From: Parabacteroides goldsteinii DSM 19448 = WAL 12034 | GTDB lineage: Bacteria; Bacteroidota; Bacteroidia; Bacteroidales; Tannerellaceae | Assembly (NCBI RefSeq): GCF_000969835.1 | Contig: NZ_KQ033912.1 | Coordinates: 778,620-842,619 of the forward strand | Length of the DNA: 64,000 nt | Direction of reading: 5' to 3' | In this document: positions 44,233-55,200 of the stretch, in pieces | How the letters are laid out: every line of letters begins with the position of its first letter | Numbering within the stretch: position 1 is the first letter of the stretch | Notes under the pieces: generated by a model | Databases searched by the model: none | Seen by the model: the letters and a program-made list of their open reading frames with translations, nothing else | What the model was told of the DNA's origin: nothing | Translations under genes and position numbers: made by a program

Positions 44233-47200
44233 CCTCACTATCGGAATCTGTATATTAAACGAACTACCATCTTTCTTCTGATTCAACGGGGTGATGGAAC
44301 AGGCGGAATAAAGGACTATAGGGTCATCGTTTTCATCTAAAAACAATTGGGGACGTTCGAGACGGTCCACATCGACATGTTCGCCATTCTTCAGGATAAT
44401 CTCCTTGTTCATAAATAAAGAGTGCTCGGGCAATTCCCAATGAAGGCCGTCTTTTGAATACATGATAGCCAGACCGGGCTTACCTTGGGTAAATCCTCCG
44501 GTAAAATCTTTGAAGACAGCATAGAAGCATCGGTCTTTGCGGTGATACCAGACATACGGGTCTTCGGCATTCAATTTCTGATCCGTACCTGTTTCAAATT
44601 CAAAGACATTATCGTCCAATACCCGGAAAGGGCCGGCGGGTTCGTCGGAGATGGCCACACCATGCACACCACGCCAACCGGGGTCATAGACATTCCCTTT
44701 AAAATAAAGGAAATATTTCCGGTTTGCCGGACAATAGACGACAGCCGGATTCACCATGATAAGGTTATCCGGTTTCACCGCTGTTCCTTCCGGCGACGGT
44801 TCCAACACATTATTCGGTTTTACCCGCGAACGGGGAATAAGCAACGGTTGTTCGTTACAGGTATATTTACCCTCTAGCAAGTCTTTTATGGAGTTAAAAC
44901 ACAGCACTCCCAATTTCTGGTTTTGCTGGATACGGTCCCTTTTACTCAGCGTTCCTTTTATACGGGCATTCTCTCCGGGGTCTACCGAACCGCAGTAATA
45001 CAGGTAATATTTCCCGTTAAAGCGCTTGATATGTGTATTCGAAACGGTCTGGGCATCCCACGAACTCCGGTCCGGAGTATAGCCGTCCTTATTATAGACA
45101 AAACCAATATTTTTGTATCCCCCATAAGGAGAATCGGAAACAGCGACCCCTATCTTCGACCCTAACAGCCAGGCATCGACAAAAGGCGGATGTCCGGTTC
45201 CCGACTCCATGGCAGAATAAAACAGATAGTATCTTCCATCCTCTTCCGCCCGGATAGCCGAACCGCACCAAACAAAATGATCTTCCAGCGAAAATGCCGA
45301 AAAACCGACAGGAAACTCCGAATCTCCACGCTGCACAACCTCCATGTCGACAGGTCCGGCCTGGTAAGAGCGTTGGGGCCAATCTTGCGTAAGGTACAAT
45401 ACGCAACCGCTGTTACCTTCCACATCCAACGTCAGGTTTTCCTGTCCCTGCAATTTGATTTCCTTCACGCTGACAACTTCTTTCTTTTTACCCGGTGCCT
45501 GATAATATAAAGTCGCTTTATACCGGGACTGGTCTTTCAACATATCAAGCGGCAATACGACCTGCCGTTTATCGCCGGCATTCAGGATGCTGACATACCA
45601 GTCGGATGCCGAACGGCGGGCAACTACCGCATACGAATCCATATCGCCTTCATAAAAGCGGGTATCATCCCATACAACAGGAATCGAACAATAAAAGTCG
45701 GTTATAGCATCCGTCTTAATCACCGATTCAGTTGAACCGGCACCTCCGTCACGTGACGGAGCCTTGTAAGGACGGTCATACCAGAAGATAAACTGCCACG
45801 GGCTGTAAATGGCAATACGTTTAGCCAATTGAGCCGCACGTCCGCCCATCTTTTCCGTCACACGTTCGGCAAAGAAACAGTTCGTGTAATCGCCTGCCCC
45901 GCAAATCATACGGTTGTATAACGTATAAATCGCCTGATTCAAGTTCGGACTTTCCTCATCTCCACGGATACCTTCCTGCGTAATCAGGTTCGGGTAGGTA
46001 CGGGAATAACCGGTCGGACGGTATTCGTCATGAACATCGACCATGAGTTCATATTTGGCCGCTTTACGGATTGCCTGATGCAGCCAGGCTGTCGAATATT
46101 GGTCGCCGACATCGACAAAGCCATATTTCAAGCCCTTTACTCCCCATTGTTTATATAAAGGAAGTATTTGATCCAATTGTTTCGATAAAGCTTTCATGTT
46201 GACATACAAAATAATGCCAATCCCTTTTTGGTTAGCATACTCTATCACTTTATGAAGATCCAGCGGACCTTTTGAGCGTTTGGGATCGACGGTTATAGTC
46301 GATGCATCCGATTCCGGATTATACTCATCCCCATACCAACCGGCATCAAACTCTACATATTCAATCCCGTTTTCTACAGCAAAATCCACACAAGCCAATC
46401 CTCCGGCTGTAGTCAATGTCACTTCACGAATCACCTGCCCCGGTTTGATCCAACTCGTATTCTCTATTTGGTTAGGTTCATTCAAATTCAAGACAAAATA
46501 ATTGTTCTGTACCAACATCCCGGGATGATCGGCCACCATCACATAACGCCAAGGAGATCGGTAACCCGCCAAATCAAGATTTACCTTACCTGACAAAACC
46601 GATTGTACACCGATTCCTTCTTCACTCTTACCCAGTTTCATGCGTGAATAGTCCACCAAAGCCGCTTCGCCGATTGCCACAAACTGTTTATCAGAAATCT
46701 GCACGACCTGCGGGCGATCGGCCGTACCTTTCAAGGCTCCCAACTTGGTTTTAGAATAAGCTCCTTGTGCCCCGCCTGTCACCCAAGTATCACAATCTCG
46801 CGCAAACAGGAATTGTGTTTTCTCATCCACCAACGTGCAGTTCCAGAAATCCACTTTGTCGAAAGCATAACGGAAAGCAAGTCCCTCGTCATACAAACGG
46901 ACAAGCAATGTCATTTCTTTTTGGTTTTCATCGGAACGAAGCAACAGTTCCAATTCATTATACCGGTTTGTTACCAGCGAACGTTCGCCGTAAACCGGTT
47001 GCCAGGTCTGGTCGACCGAAGTTCTCGTCTGACCGGCTACCTGCCAGTTTCCGGCTAATATGGTTTTATCCAACTCCAGTTGCAAAGTTTTCGCCTCGAC
47101 AACTTTCCCTCCCTTGTCAAACAGATCGATATCCACGAACTTGTCACTCACCCGGATCTCTGCTTTTAATATTTCCGCCGGACTTACCAATGGCAATATC

Positions 47201-47262
47201 GTTTGCGCACAAAGCCACAAAGGTTGCAACAGGAGGCAGAAGAACAGATTTACTCTTTTCAT
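44227..47262 (-). CDS. GH97 fused to a C-terminal five-bladed beta-propeller (GH43/GH117-like)
   Basis: A 1011-residue secreted protein (ATG at 47262, signal MKRVNLFFCLLLQPLWLCAQ; the reading from a TTG at 47307 would begin inside the -7 box). Residues 1 to about 640 form a GH97 enzyme: beta-sandwich, then a barrel with EYVEFDAGWYG, GLKYGFVDVGDQ and PTGYSRTYPNLITQEGIRGDEE. Residues about 660 to the end form a propeller of the GH43/GH117 kind (FVWCGSAIRAEEDGRYYLFYS, NAEDPYVWYHRKDRCFYAVF, RLERPQLFL). GH97 enzymes are alpha-glucosidases or alpha-galactosidases. Two catalytic modules in one chain suggest consecutive cuts on one side chain. Promoter: site A copy 4. Confidence 0.8.
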   Translation of the reverse strand: MKRVNLFFCLLLQPLWLCAQTILPLVSPAEILKAEIRVSDKFVDIDLFDKGGKVVEAKTLQLELDKTILAGNWQVAGQTRTSVDQTWQPVYGERSLVTNRYNELELLLRSDENQKEMTLLVRLYDEGLAFRYAFDKVDFWNCTLVDEKTQFLFARDCDTWVTGGAQGAYSKTKLGALKGTADRPQVVQISDKQFVAIGEAALVDYSRMKLGKSEEGIGVQSVLSGKVNLDLAGYRSPWRYVMVADHPGMLVQNNYFVLNLNEPNQIENTSWIKPGQVIREVTLTTAGGLACVDFAVENGIEYVEFDAGWYGDEYNPESDASTITVDPKRSKGPLDLHKVIEYANQKGIGIILYVNMKALSKQLDQILPLYKQWGVKGLKYGFVDVGDQYSTAWLHQAIRKAAKYELMVDVHDEYRPTGYSRTYPNLITQEGIRGDEESPNLNQAIYTLYNRMICGAGDYTNCFFAERVTEKMGGRAAQLAKRIAIYSPWQFIFWYDRPYKAPSRDGGAGSTESVIKTDAITDFYCSIPVVWDDTRFYEGDMDSYAVVARRSASDWYVSILNAGDKRQVVLPLDMLKDQSRYKATLYYQAPGKKKEVVSVKEIKLQGQENLTLDVEGNSGCVLYLTQDWPQRSYQAGPVDMEVVQRGDSEFPVGFSAFSLEDHFVWCGSAIRAEEDGRYYLFYSAMESGTGHPPFVDAWLLGSKIGVAVSDSPYGGYKNIGFVYNKDGYTPDRSSWDAQTVSNTHIKRFNGKYYLYYCGSVDPGENARIKGTLSKRDRIQQNQKLGVLCFNSIKDLLEGKYTCNEQPLLIPRSRVKPNNVLEPSPEGTAVKPDNLIMVNPAVVYCPANRKYFLYFKGNVYDPGWRGVHGVAISDEPAGPFRVLDDNVFEFETGTDQKLNAEDPYVWYHRKDRCFYAVFKDFTGGFTQGKPGLAIMYSKDGLHWELPEHSLFMNKEIILKNGEHVDVDRLERPQLFLDENDDPIVLYSACSITPLNQKKDGSSFNIQIPIVRQ

Positions 47263-47304
47263 GATACGAATATTCATTTTCAATGCGACATATCTTATCG
47301 GGTA

Positions 47305-47370
47305 CAAAGATAAAAGCAGCTACCGCTATGAAAAATAGCAAATAGCTGCTTATTTGGTGGATTATTATTG
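47305..47370 (-). promoter_or_regulatory. Site A copy 4 with -7 box, promoter of the GH97 fusion
   Basis: Minus strand: CAATAATAATCCAC (47370-47357), TGCTA (47340-47336), -7 box TATCTTTG (47312-47305), spacing 44 nt. The leader to the ATG at 47262 is about 36 nt. The interior is nearly identical to copies 6 and 7. Confidence 0.82.
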
Positions 47371-47375
47371 CTTAC

Positions 47376-50369
47376 TTACAGCCTAACCCAAGTTGAATTC
47401 TTCTCAGGTGCAGATGCAGGGTAAGATAAGACTTTTCCTTCTATCTCCATCGAAACATAATACTCGAGCGTTTTTCCTGTATTATCCGGGATCTGTACAC
47501 TAAAGATATTTCCTTTCTCACAGACCATTTTTATAGCTTTGAACTTTCCTTTCCCCAATTCACGATACATCAAGACCGGAACTTTATCTGAATTAGTCAT
47601 TCCTAAAACAACTACCTCCATCTTATAGTCTTCTTCCTTATCAAGAACCGTACGTTCATTGAGAACAATCAGGCGGGGAGACTGCGAATAGGTTTTAGAC
47701 AAACCTATTTCAGCCGGTAATATCTTCCCGTAGGCTGTTTCCAATTCTTTATCGTATTTAGTCAGGAATCCGTAAGTCTTCCGGGTTTGTGATTCTAAAT
47801 TGATAAGAGTTCCTAACTCTCCGGATGTATATACAGTTTGCATCAAATAACCGATCATCTGTTCCCATTTACGTGACAGGTCTATTCGCAAAGGAAGTAT
47901 TTTATCTTCTACAAAAGAGCGTTTCTCATTCTCTGACAACAAGGCAGACAACTCTTGCATCTGTTTATCCAACAATCCGCGCATACACCCTAATTCACCC
48001 ATCGTTCGCAAACAAGAGAACGTATTCAACCAATAATCAAAACGGGCTTTATTCCCTTTCCCTTTGATCAGCCCTCGTAAGGCATATAAAGAATCGACAA
48101 ATGCATATTTAACCGCTTCTTCCTCCCAAGGCGTTTCATTGGGTTGAATAACACCCGGACCAGTAATCCAAGCTGCCGGACGAGGCATACGGAATCCCAA
48201 ATGTCCCTCATTTCCGACTGTTCCATCCAACGATTCAAAAATGGCAGCCACCCGATTACCCACTTCCGGTCCGAATTCATGACACGCATAATCCTGATAC
48301 AGGGAAGTGGCAGACATATCACGAGGCTTTTGCTGTTTATTTCCTACTTGTTCACTCAAATCAGCTTCAAAATCTTTATATAAACCGCCGCCTACATCTA
48401 TACACCGCCTGTAAGGCGTACCTTTGATTTGGTTCACATCTGCCGTTTTCCCTTCAATTATAAATCCGGATAAAAACGTAGGACCAACCACCGGTTCAAA
48501 CTGAATATTCAACGTATAATTATCCACCTTGACCATACCGGAAGTAATCGTATAAGCACTATCACGTCCGGCTGCTTTAAAAACATCTATATTCCGCAAT
48601 ATTTCCGAATCCTGTATCTTCAGATGAAAAACACGCTTTTCCGGTTCGTTAAACATAGTTTCACTGAACAAGAAAGTCACTTTATAGTTTCCGTTGGGTA
48701 CCTTCACTTTAAAGCCTTCCAAATCGTAACGCTGGGTATTATATAGATACTGGTCTTCCGTCCCTTTGATATGCCTGTAATAGTTTGTCCCGACACCGCC
48801 TATCCGAATATCATTCGTCGGCACAGGGACATACTGATACGGCTTTCCAAAATCTGGATTCCAATCCTCCTGTTCCCAACAAGCATCAGCCATTGCTATA
48901 ATATTGGGAGCGATAGAACGAGTTCGCCAAAAATTACCTACTATACCGCTACAACCTGCCGCATAACTTTCTGCTATATCACTACGCAAACGTCCTGCCC
49001 AAAATTGCGGAGTAGTCAAGGCGGGATCGTCTTCCAGCCAAAGAACAGGCATTTTCATACGGCTATTTGAAAGTTCTTTATATCCGAGATCAATACGCTC
49101 CTGCCCTACCAAACGGCTCAATGAAGACATAAAGTCACCGGCTGGTAAATATTGGTCAAACAACTTCGTATCATTAGGTGGTCCTAATACCCAACCACTT
49201 AATCCGAAACCGAAAGGATCCCCCATTTCTGACAATACGGAACGAGCGATCTGAACATCTTCCACCGTACTCTGTATAGATTCCTTAGAAGGAGTCCCCC
49301 AAGTCCATCCTTCCGGAGTCCACAACCAGAAATAATCCAATGGATGTCTTTTCTGTATACGTGAAAAAATACCTTTATATAATAATTCTTTCGCCTCACG
49401 ACTTCCAGGAGCTATGTTCTTTTCTTTCAAACGTTCTGCCACTTCTTTAGGAATAGACAAAGGTGATTCCAATCCTGCACAAAAGCGAATACCCAATTGT
49501 TTACCGAAAGAGAATGCATCATCCCATAAAGCTCCGGTACGATTAAACACTTCGTTCATCTGATCTTGCCCTTTCGGCCATGGCAAAAGTCCTTCTACAA
49601 GCGGACTGGCGTATATAGAATCTTTAAATAGAGCAGAAGCTCCGCAGCAATAATCACGTGTATCCATAGCCGAATATCCCCAAGCTCCCGGACGGCTGGT
49701 ATTAGCTAAGGTTGTAGGATACGAATAAGTTACATTTCCTTCTTTATCCATATCCTCCGGCAAGCCAACCCAAACATTCGGCTCTACATGCGGATAAGTA
49801 TGTAACGAAAAGAAATTCATTTTCATTTTTACCATCTGTGTCATGCAAGACTTATACATATCTTCGTTCCACAGATCCGGTCCTTCCGGAAAGTCATGGA
49901 AAGGCAATAAGCCTCTTAATGCAAATAACGGCTTATAATCCCCTTTACCACATTGCAACAAAGAACCCTGATAGGGAGTGTCCGGAATGATATCTCCATG
50001 TAATGTAAACCGTACGCCCAACAATTCGGCATATTGGTAAGCAGCATACAAAAGGGCGACATCCGACCCACCTTTCAAATAAAGGGACGAATTTTCAACA
50101 GAAAGGCTAAACGCCTCAGGTTCCAACTTCATACTATCACATATCAACATGATGGCAGATACCGCCTTTCCTTTCCCAAATTTCTTTATCGGCAACAATT
50201 TACCCGTCCGCTGATAAACATACTTTTGGACTTCGGTAGCAGCCAACTGCATTCCCGGTGTAGGGTTTTCCCGCAAATAAATAATTTCAGGATCTTTCTC
50301 CTTGGGTTTAAAGGAGAACAGAAATATTGACAATATCAATAGACCTATAATGTTCCAATGCTTTTTCAT
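47376..50369 (-). CDS. Large secreted protein with GH20b-like start, TIM-barrel-like core and malectin domain
   Basis: A 997-residue protein with a signal peptide (MKKHWNIIGLLILSIFLFSF). The first 150 residues (TPGMQLAATEVQKYVYQRTG ... VALLYAAYQYAELLGVRF) match the small N-terminal domain found in front of GH20, GH67 and GH115 enzymes. The next 400 residues look like a TIM barrel (FFSLHTYPHVEPNVW, WLWTPEGWTW). A malectin-like carbohydrate-binding domain follows (about 555 to 680: VGTNYYRHIKG ... FLSGFIIEG). No family with known activity could be assigned; GH115-like or an uncatalogued hydrolase are options. Promoter: site A copy 5; the next gene (GH97 fusion) has its own promoter. Confidence 0.6.
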   Translation of the reverse strand: MKKHWNIIGLLILSIFLFSFKPKEKDPEIIYLRENPTPGMQLAATEVQKYVYQRTGKLLPIKKFGKGKAVSAIMLICDSMKLEPEAFSLSVENSSLYLKGGSDVALLYAAYQYAELLGVRFTLHGDIIPDTPYQGSLLQCGKGDYKPLFALRGLLPFHDFPEGPDLWNEDMYKSCMTQMVKMKMNFFSLHTYPHVEPNVWVGLPEDMDKEGNVTYSYPTTLANTSRPGAWGYSAMDTRDYCCGASALFKDSIYASPLVEGLLPWPKGQDQMNEVFNRTGALWDDAFSFGKQLGIRFCAGLESPLSIPKEVAERLKEKNIAPGSREAKELLYKGIFSRIQKRHPLDYFWLWTPEGWTWGTPSKESIQSTVEDVQIARSVLSEMGDPFGFGLSGWVLGPPNDTKLFDQYLPAGDFMSSLSRLVGQERIDLGYKELSNSRMKMPVLWLEDDPALTTPQFWAGRLRSDIAESYAAGCSGIVGNFWRTRSIAPNIIAMADACWEQEDWNPDFGKPYQYVPVPTNDIRIGGVGTNYYRHIKGTEDQYLYNTQRYDLEGFKVKVPNGNYKVTFLFSETMFNEPEKRVFHLKIQDSEILRNIDVFKAAGRDSAYTITSGMVKVDNYTLNIQFEPVVGPTFLSGFIIEGKTADVNQIKGTPYRRCIDVGGGLYKDFEADLSEQVGNKQQKPRDMSATSLYQDYACHEFGPEVGNRVAAIFESLDGTVGNEGHLGFRMPRPAAWITGPGVIQPNETPWEEEAVKYAFVDSLYALRGLIKGKGNKARFDYWLNTFSCLRTMGELGCMRGLLDKQMQELSALLSENEKRSFVEDKILPLRIDLSRKWEQMIGYLMQTVYTSGELGTLINLESQTRKTYGFLTKYDKELETAYGKILPAEIGLSKTYSQSPRLIVLNERTVLDKEEDYKMEVVVLGMTNSDKVPVLMYRELGKGKFKAIKMVCEKGNIFSVQIPDNTGKTLEYYVSMEIEGKVLSYPASAPEKNSTWVRL

Positions 50370-50399
50370 AAAATCTTATTCTTATAATTATCAAAGCTA

Positions 50400-50465
50400 C
50401 AAAAATACAAACTCCCATTTCTTTATAATATAGCAAATAAATACCTTTTCAGTGGATTATTACTC
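50400..50465 (-). promoter_or_regulatory. Site A copy 5 with -7 box, promoter of the malectin protein
   Basis: Minus strand: GAGTAATAATCCAC (50465-50452, two changes from consensus), TGCTA (50435-50431), -7 box TATTTTTG (50407-50400), spacing 44 nt. The ATG is at 50369. Confidence 0.78.
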
Positions 50466-50487
50466 CCTGCCAAACTGAGACAAAGTA

Positions 50488-50521
50488 AGTCCCTAGACTG
50501 AGGGGGCTTGGTCTAGGGACT
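50488..50521. terminator. Hairpin after the SusC/SusD operon
   Basis: AGTCCCTAGAC (50488-50498) and GTCTAGGGACT (50511-50521) are perfect complements around a 12-nt G-rich loop. It lies 22 bases past the SusD stop and upstream of site A copy 5, so it probably ends the sigma-dependent SusC/SusD transcript. Confidence 0.7.
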
Positions 50522-50543
50522 GAGGGCATCTAAGCCTAAGAAC

Positions 50544-52259
50544 TTAATTCCAACCTGGGTTTTGCTCTAATTTACCATTCAATACCAGTTCTGTGGTAGG
50601 CAATGGTAACAAATAATCTCTTTCCGGATTAAACTGGAATCCGTTAGGCAAAGATACCTGATAAGGATCTACATACCCATTTTCATCCAAATAAACACCT
50701 TCTCCAACAACGATCTCCGGAAAATCAGAAGCATTATAATAATATCCCTTCAAACGTTTGTTTACAATCAGTTCGTGTGCTCTCCAACGCATCAAGTCGT
50801 CCAAACGATAGCCTTCGCAAGCAAACTCCACACGTCTTTCACGACGGACTTCGTTAATAATTGGAGAAAGGGCAGGGAACTGCCAATTCGGGTCGTTCGC
50901 AATATTATTCAACTGGAGACCAGCCACACCCACACGCTGGCGAATGACATTGATTGTTTTATCCACATCCTCTTGCGTGATTTCACCTAACTCAGCCTTA
51001 GCTTCTGCATAATTCAGCAAAGCCTCTGCATAACGGAACACGATAACGCCAGTCTCTGCATTTTCCGTATCCACACAATAAGGATCAGAACCTTTCTTCA
51101 ACTGATAACCAGTCGTACAATGCTGTTCGCCTGTCAAATTCAAAAAAGGAAGTTCGAAATACAAAGGTTCTTCACCAACTCCATAGCGTAAGTCACCCGG
51201 ACACCAAATAGTTTGTGCCAGACGGGGATCACGATCTTTTATTTCGTCAGTCAAGTTCTTATCTGAATGTTCCGGATGTGCAGCAACAGGCTTTCCGTCC
51301 AAACAAAGATAATCATTTACCAAGCTCTTGCTCAAACCAGTACGGGATCCTCTATAGATCAGATAATTCTGCGCTCTATGAGTCAATCCCAGTAAAAGCG
51401 AATAGGTACGTGCAAGTATGACTTCCGGATTATCTTGGAACTCCGTTTTATTGAACAAATTGTAGTAAGAGGTATTCGGATCGCCGGTCGTAAACAAAGA
51501 ATAGGTTCCCATATCCATCACTTGCTTAGCCGCATCAGCAGCCACACGGTAATAAACGTTATAGTCCGATCCTTCCACACCAAACTTGGTACCTTGATGA
51601 TATTTTTCCCAAGAAGCCTCATACAACGCCACACGCGATTTAAACAGCAAAGCAGCCTCTTTAGATAAACGTCCGGCATCAACCTTGCCTTTTTCCGGAA
51701 TATACTCGATAGCCTTGTCTAAATCAACCAACATAGAATCAACGATAACGTTACGAGCAACACGCGGGTTGAACAACTCTTTAGAGTCAGTATCATATGC
51801 CTCATTGACCCAAGGCAAATCGCCAAACTTTTTCAATAAAGAGAAATAATAGTAAGAACGGAAGAAGTACGCTTCGCCGATAAATTGCTTGTTTTGATCG
51901 AACGCAGTCTCCATGTGTCCCAGATTACCCAACATATAGTTAATAGAACGGATCTCTCCCCAATTCCATCCGGCATCACTAGCATTTCCAGGTACCGTCG
52001 TATAGCCGGCCAACTGAGTATTGTAATCTTCAGTAACCATATTGTCACTATTACCGTCAGTAGCCAAATAACCGATACCGAAACCGCCAAATGCTGGAAA
52101 AACTGTATAAAACTGATTCACATAAAGTTCCAAATCCTTAGCTGTCTTGAAATAGGCTTCGCTACTAATTTTATCCAAAGGCTCTCTGTCGAGAAATGAA
52201 TCACAACTTACCAATGCAGAAGCTAAAACAGAGGCACATATCAATAATTTCTTTTTCAT
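50544..52259 (-). CDS. SusD/RagB-family glycan-binding lipoprotein
   Basis: A 571-residue SusD homologue. The ATG at 52259 places the lipobox cysteine at C19 (ASALVSCDSF); the longer reading adds four residues. RDPRLAQTIW, AEALLNYAEAKAELG and RRERRVEFACEGYRLDDLMRW are standard family segments; the end is LLPLPTTELVLNGKLEQNPGWN. It sits at the cell surface with the SusC encoded 12 bases upstream. Different from the SusD at 20213 in length and detail, so it probably binds another glycan. Confidence 0.93.
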   Translation of the reverse strand: MKKKLLICASVLASALVSCDSFLDREPLDKISSEAYFKTAKDLELYVNQFYTVFPAFGGFGIGYLATDGNSDNMVTEDYNTQLAGYTTVPGNASDAGWNWGEIRSINYMLGNLGHMETAFDQNKQFIGEAYFFRSYYYFSLLKKFGDLPWVNEAYDTDSKELFNPRVARNVIVDSMLVDLDKAIEYIPEKGKVDAGRLSKEAALLFKSRVALYEASWEKYHQGTKFGVEGSDYNVYYRVAADAAKQVMDMGTYSLFTTGDPNTSYYNLFNKTEFQDNPEVILARTYSLLLGLTHRAQNYLIYRGSRTGLSKSLVNDYLCLDGKPVAAHPEHSDKNLTDEIKDRDPRLAQTIWCPGDLRYGVGEEPLYFELPFLNLTGEQHCTTGYQLKKGSDPYCVDTENAETGVIVFRYAEALLNYAEAKAELGEITQEDVDKTINVIRQRVGVAGLQLNNIANDPNWQFPALSPIINEVRRERRVEFACEGYRLDDLMRWRAHELIVNKRLKGYYYNASDFPEIVVGEGVYLDENGYVDPYQVSLPNGFQFNPERDYLLPLPTTELVLNGKLEQNPGWN

Positions 52260-52271
52260 ATCCCTAATCAA

Positions 52272-55200
52272 TTAAAAAGTAAGATTTACACCAAACGAAC
52301 ATACTAATGAGAGCGGATAAGACTTCGCATCCCCCCATGCTCCGGAAGTACCTTCTGGATCTACGCCATCCATCAATTTCGTGAAGGTCAAGAGGTTCTC
52401 GCCAGAGAAGTAGAAACGAAGTTTGTCAATACCTACTCCTTGCAACAATTCGCTTGGCAACGTATAACCCAGTTGTAAGTTTTTCAAACGCAAATAAGCA
52501 CCGTTTTGGATAAAACGAGACTGTACCTGCTGGTTCTTGCTCACTTCGCCGGTTGAATAAGGACGAGCAAAAAATGCGTCTTTATTATCTTCGCGCCAAT
52601 AATCCATATTATGCTCATGAACGTTATCAAAATACTTATTACCCTGAAAACCGAAATAAGTAGTAGAACCGATAAACACATCGCGCTTACCAACACCTTG
52701 AAAGAATACACTGAAATCGAAATCTTTATATTGACCGGCAAACATCAAACCATACAAGAAACGCGGTGTATTGTTACCCAAGACTTTTTTGTCGCCGGGG
52801 TTATTTATCGTATTGTCACCCCAGTCAATCTTACCATCCTTATTCAAATCTATGTATTTCATATCTCCGGGATTCCATTTAGCGTGGATAGCCGATTGAT
52901 CCGGTGACTTCTTGACATCCTCTTCACTAGTAAAGAATCCATCGGTTACATATCCCCAGATATCACCCAGTTTTTGTCCTTTAAAATAGGTTTTATCCGA
53001 GATAATCCCGGTCGGATTGTTATACTTAGTTACCTCTGTTTGGGCATCAGCCAACGTACCGGTGATAGAGTAGCTGAAATCCTTGTTCACACGGTGTTTC
53101 CAATTCAAGGTAAGTTCAAATCCATTTGTTCGCAATGAAGCATTGTTTTTCTTAGGAGCCTCCTTACCCAGCACAGCCGGAAGTGCTTCACTCGGACCAA
53201 ACATATTGACTGTCTCACGTGAATACCATTCAACAGTTGCGCTCAAACGGTTATCCAAGAAAGACATATCTGCACCAATATTCAAGGTGCGAGACTCTTC
53301 CCAAGTCAAGTCCCAGCTAACCAAATCCGGTGTTTGCGTATAGATAGGACGAGCCCCATTGATGATATATTCTAAATTCGTCTTGATAGGAATAGTTTCA
53401 TAGAACAAATAGTTAGGTACTTCCTGATTACCCAGCGTACCATATGAAGCCCTAAGTTTGAATGTGTTTACAATCGGTGCGATAGGTTCCCAATATTTCT
53501 CACGATGCATATTGTAGGCAGCAGAGAAAGAGGGGAAGAAACCAAACCGTTTGCCTTCACGGAAACGGGATGAGCCATCATAACGACCATTGAAGGAAAA
53601 CATATAACGATCGTCGAACGAGTAGTTCAAGCGGACGAAGGAACCAACAGTAGACCATTCAGAGATCTCGTCACTCAAATTAGTCAATCCGGTAGCCGTA
53701 CCAATAGACGGGACATTATCAGTAATCAGGTCGCGTTTAGAACCTTTCAAACCTTTTCGCTTGAAGTATTCAAGCTGTCCACCGACCAAAGCATCCAAAG
53801 AATGCTTGCCGAACGCCTTTTGATAGTTAGCATACAAGTTACCGGTAGTGTACGTATCCGTCCGTTGCTCCTCTTCTATTTGGTTGAAGTTATTCGCATG
53901 GTGATAATGAGACTCAGTCGGTTTTACATCCTGTACATACACTTTGGCAAAATGGGTATCACGGTTATATCCCACATAATTATAGGTAAAGTCTCCATTC
54001 ACTTTCAATCCATCAAGCACATTTATTTCGAAACTGGGCGTGATGTAAGCTGTAGTAGTCTCTTGTTTTTCCGAACCACCTTCCTGCAAAATCTGAACTA
54101 CACTGTTAGACTCCATAAAACCGCCATTCGGATTTCTAACCGGTAATGTCGGATAAGCTCTTGCTATCATGTGATAATTTACGGTACGGTCGTATCCGCT
54201 ATAACCCACAGGCAGGTCACGGTCGCTTCGTGCAAACTTGGAGTTCAACTTAAAAGTCAACCAAGGAGTAAGCTTAGTACTATTATTTACCGTCACATTA
54301 TATCTACGATAGTTTTCATCGAAGAAATTCAACTGCCCCTCCTGTTTCATATAACCCAAACCGGCATAGTAAGACGATTTACCGGTTCTACCTGTAATAG
54401 ATACGTCATGGCTGTTTTGAAATGCCCAATTTTTGAAATAAACATCCGTCCAATCCGTATTGGCATACGTATCACCATTCTGTCCCCATTGCGTAGGGTT
54501 GGAACGATCCGGTATAACACCATCCATCCTATTACCACTGGCGATATTCTTCTTTACCAGTTCGACCATTTCGTCTGTGTACAGGTGCGTCACCCCGGCA
54601 TTGTCGCAAGCATCGTTCATAGCCGTGACGAAATCCAACGAATTAACGGTCTTTTGCAACATGGTAGGTGTCTTCCAGCCAAAGTTTGCATTATAAGAGA
54701 TAGTGAACTTCTCGTCCTTCGAGCCAGATTTGGTAGTAACCAGGATAACACCATAGGCAGCTCTTGCTCCATAAATTGCAGCCGAAGAAGCATCCTTCAA
54801 GATAGAGATATTTTCAATATCGTTCGGATTGACCAAATCCAGTTCCATAGGTACACCATCCACCAATACATAAGGTTTACCCGACCCTTCTGTCAAAGAA
54901 CCTACACCACGGATATTCATATCCATGGGACTACCGACTTCACCTCCAAATTTAGATGATGACGTAATATTCAAACCTGGAGTGACACCTTGCAAGGCCT
55001 GTGTCACATTGGTTATCGGCCGACTTTGGATGTCTTCCGGAGTTACTGTTGCCACGGCACCAGTCAGGTTTATCTTCTTTTGAGTACCATAACCAACCAC
55101 TACAACTTCATCCAACGCTTGTGTATCTTCAGACAATTTTATGTTATACACAGACTGATTACTGACCGTGATTTCCTGAGTTTCATATCCTATATAGGAT

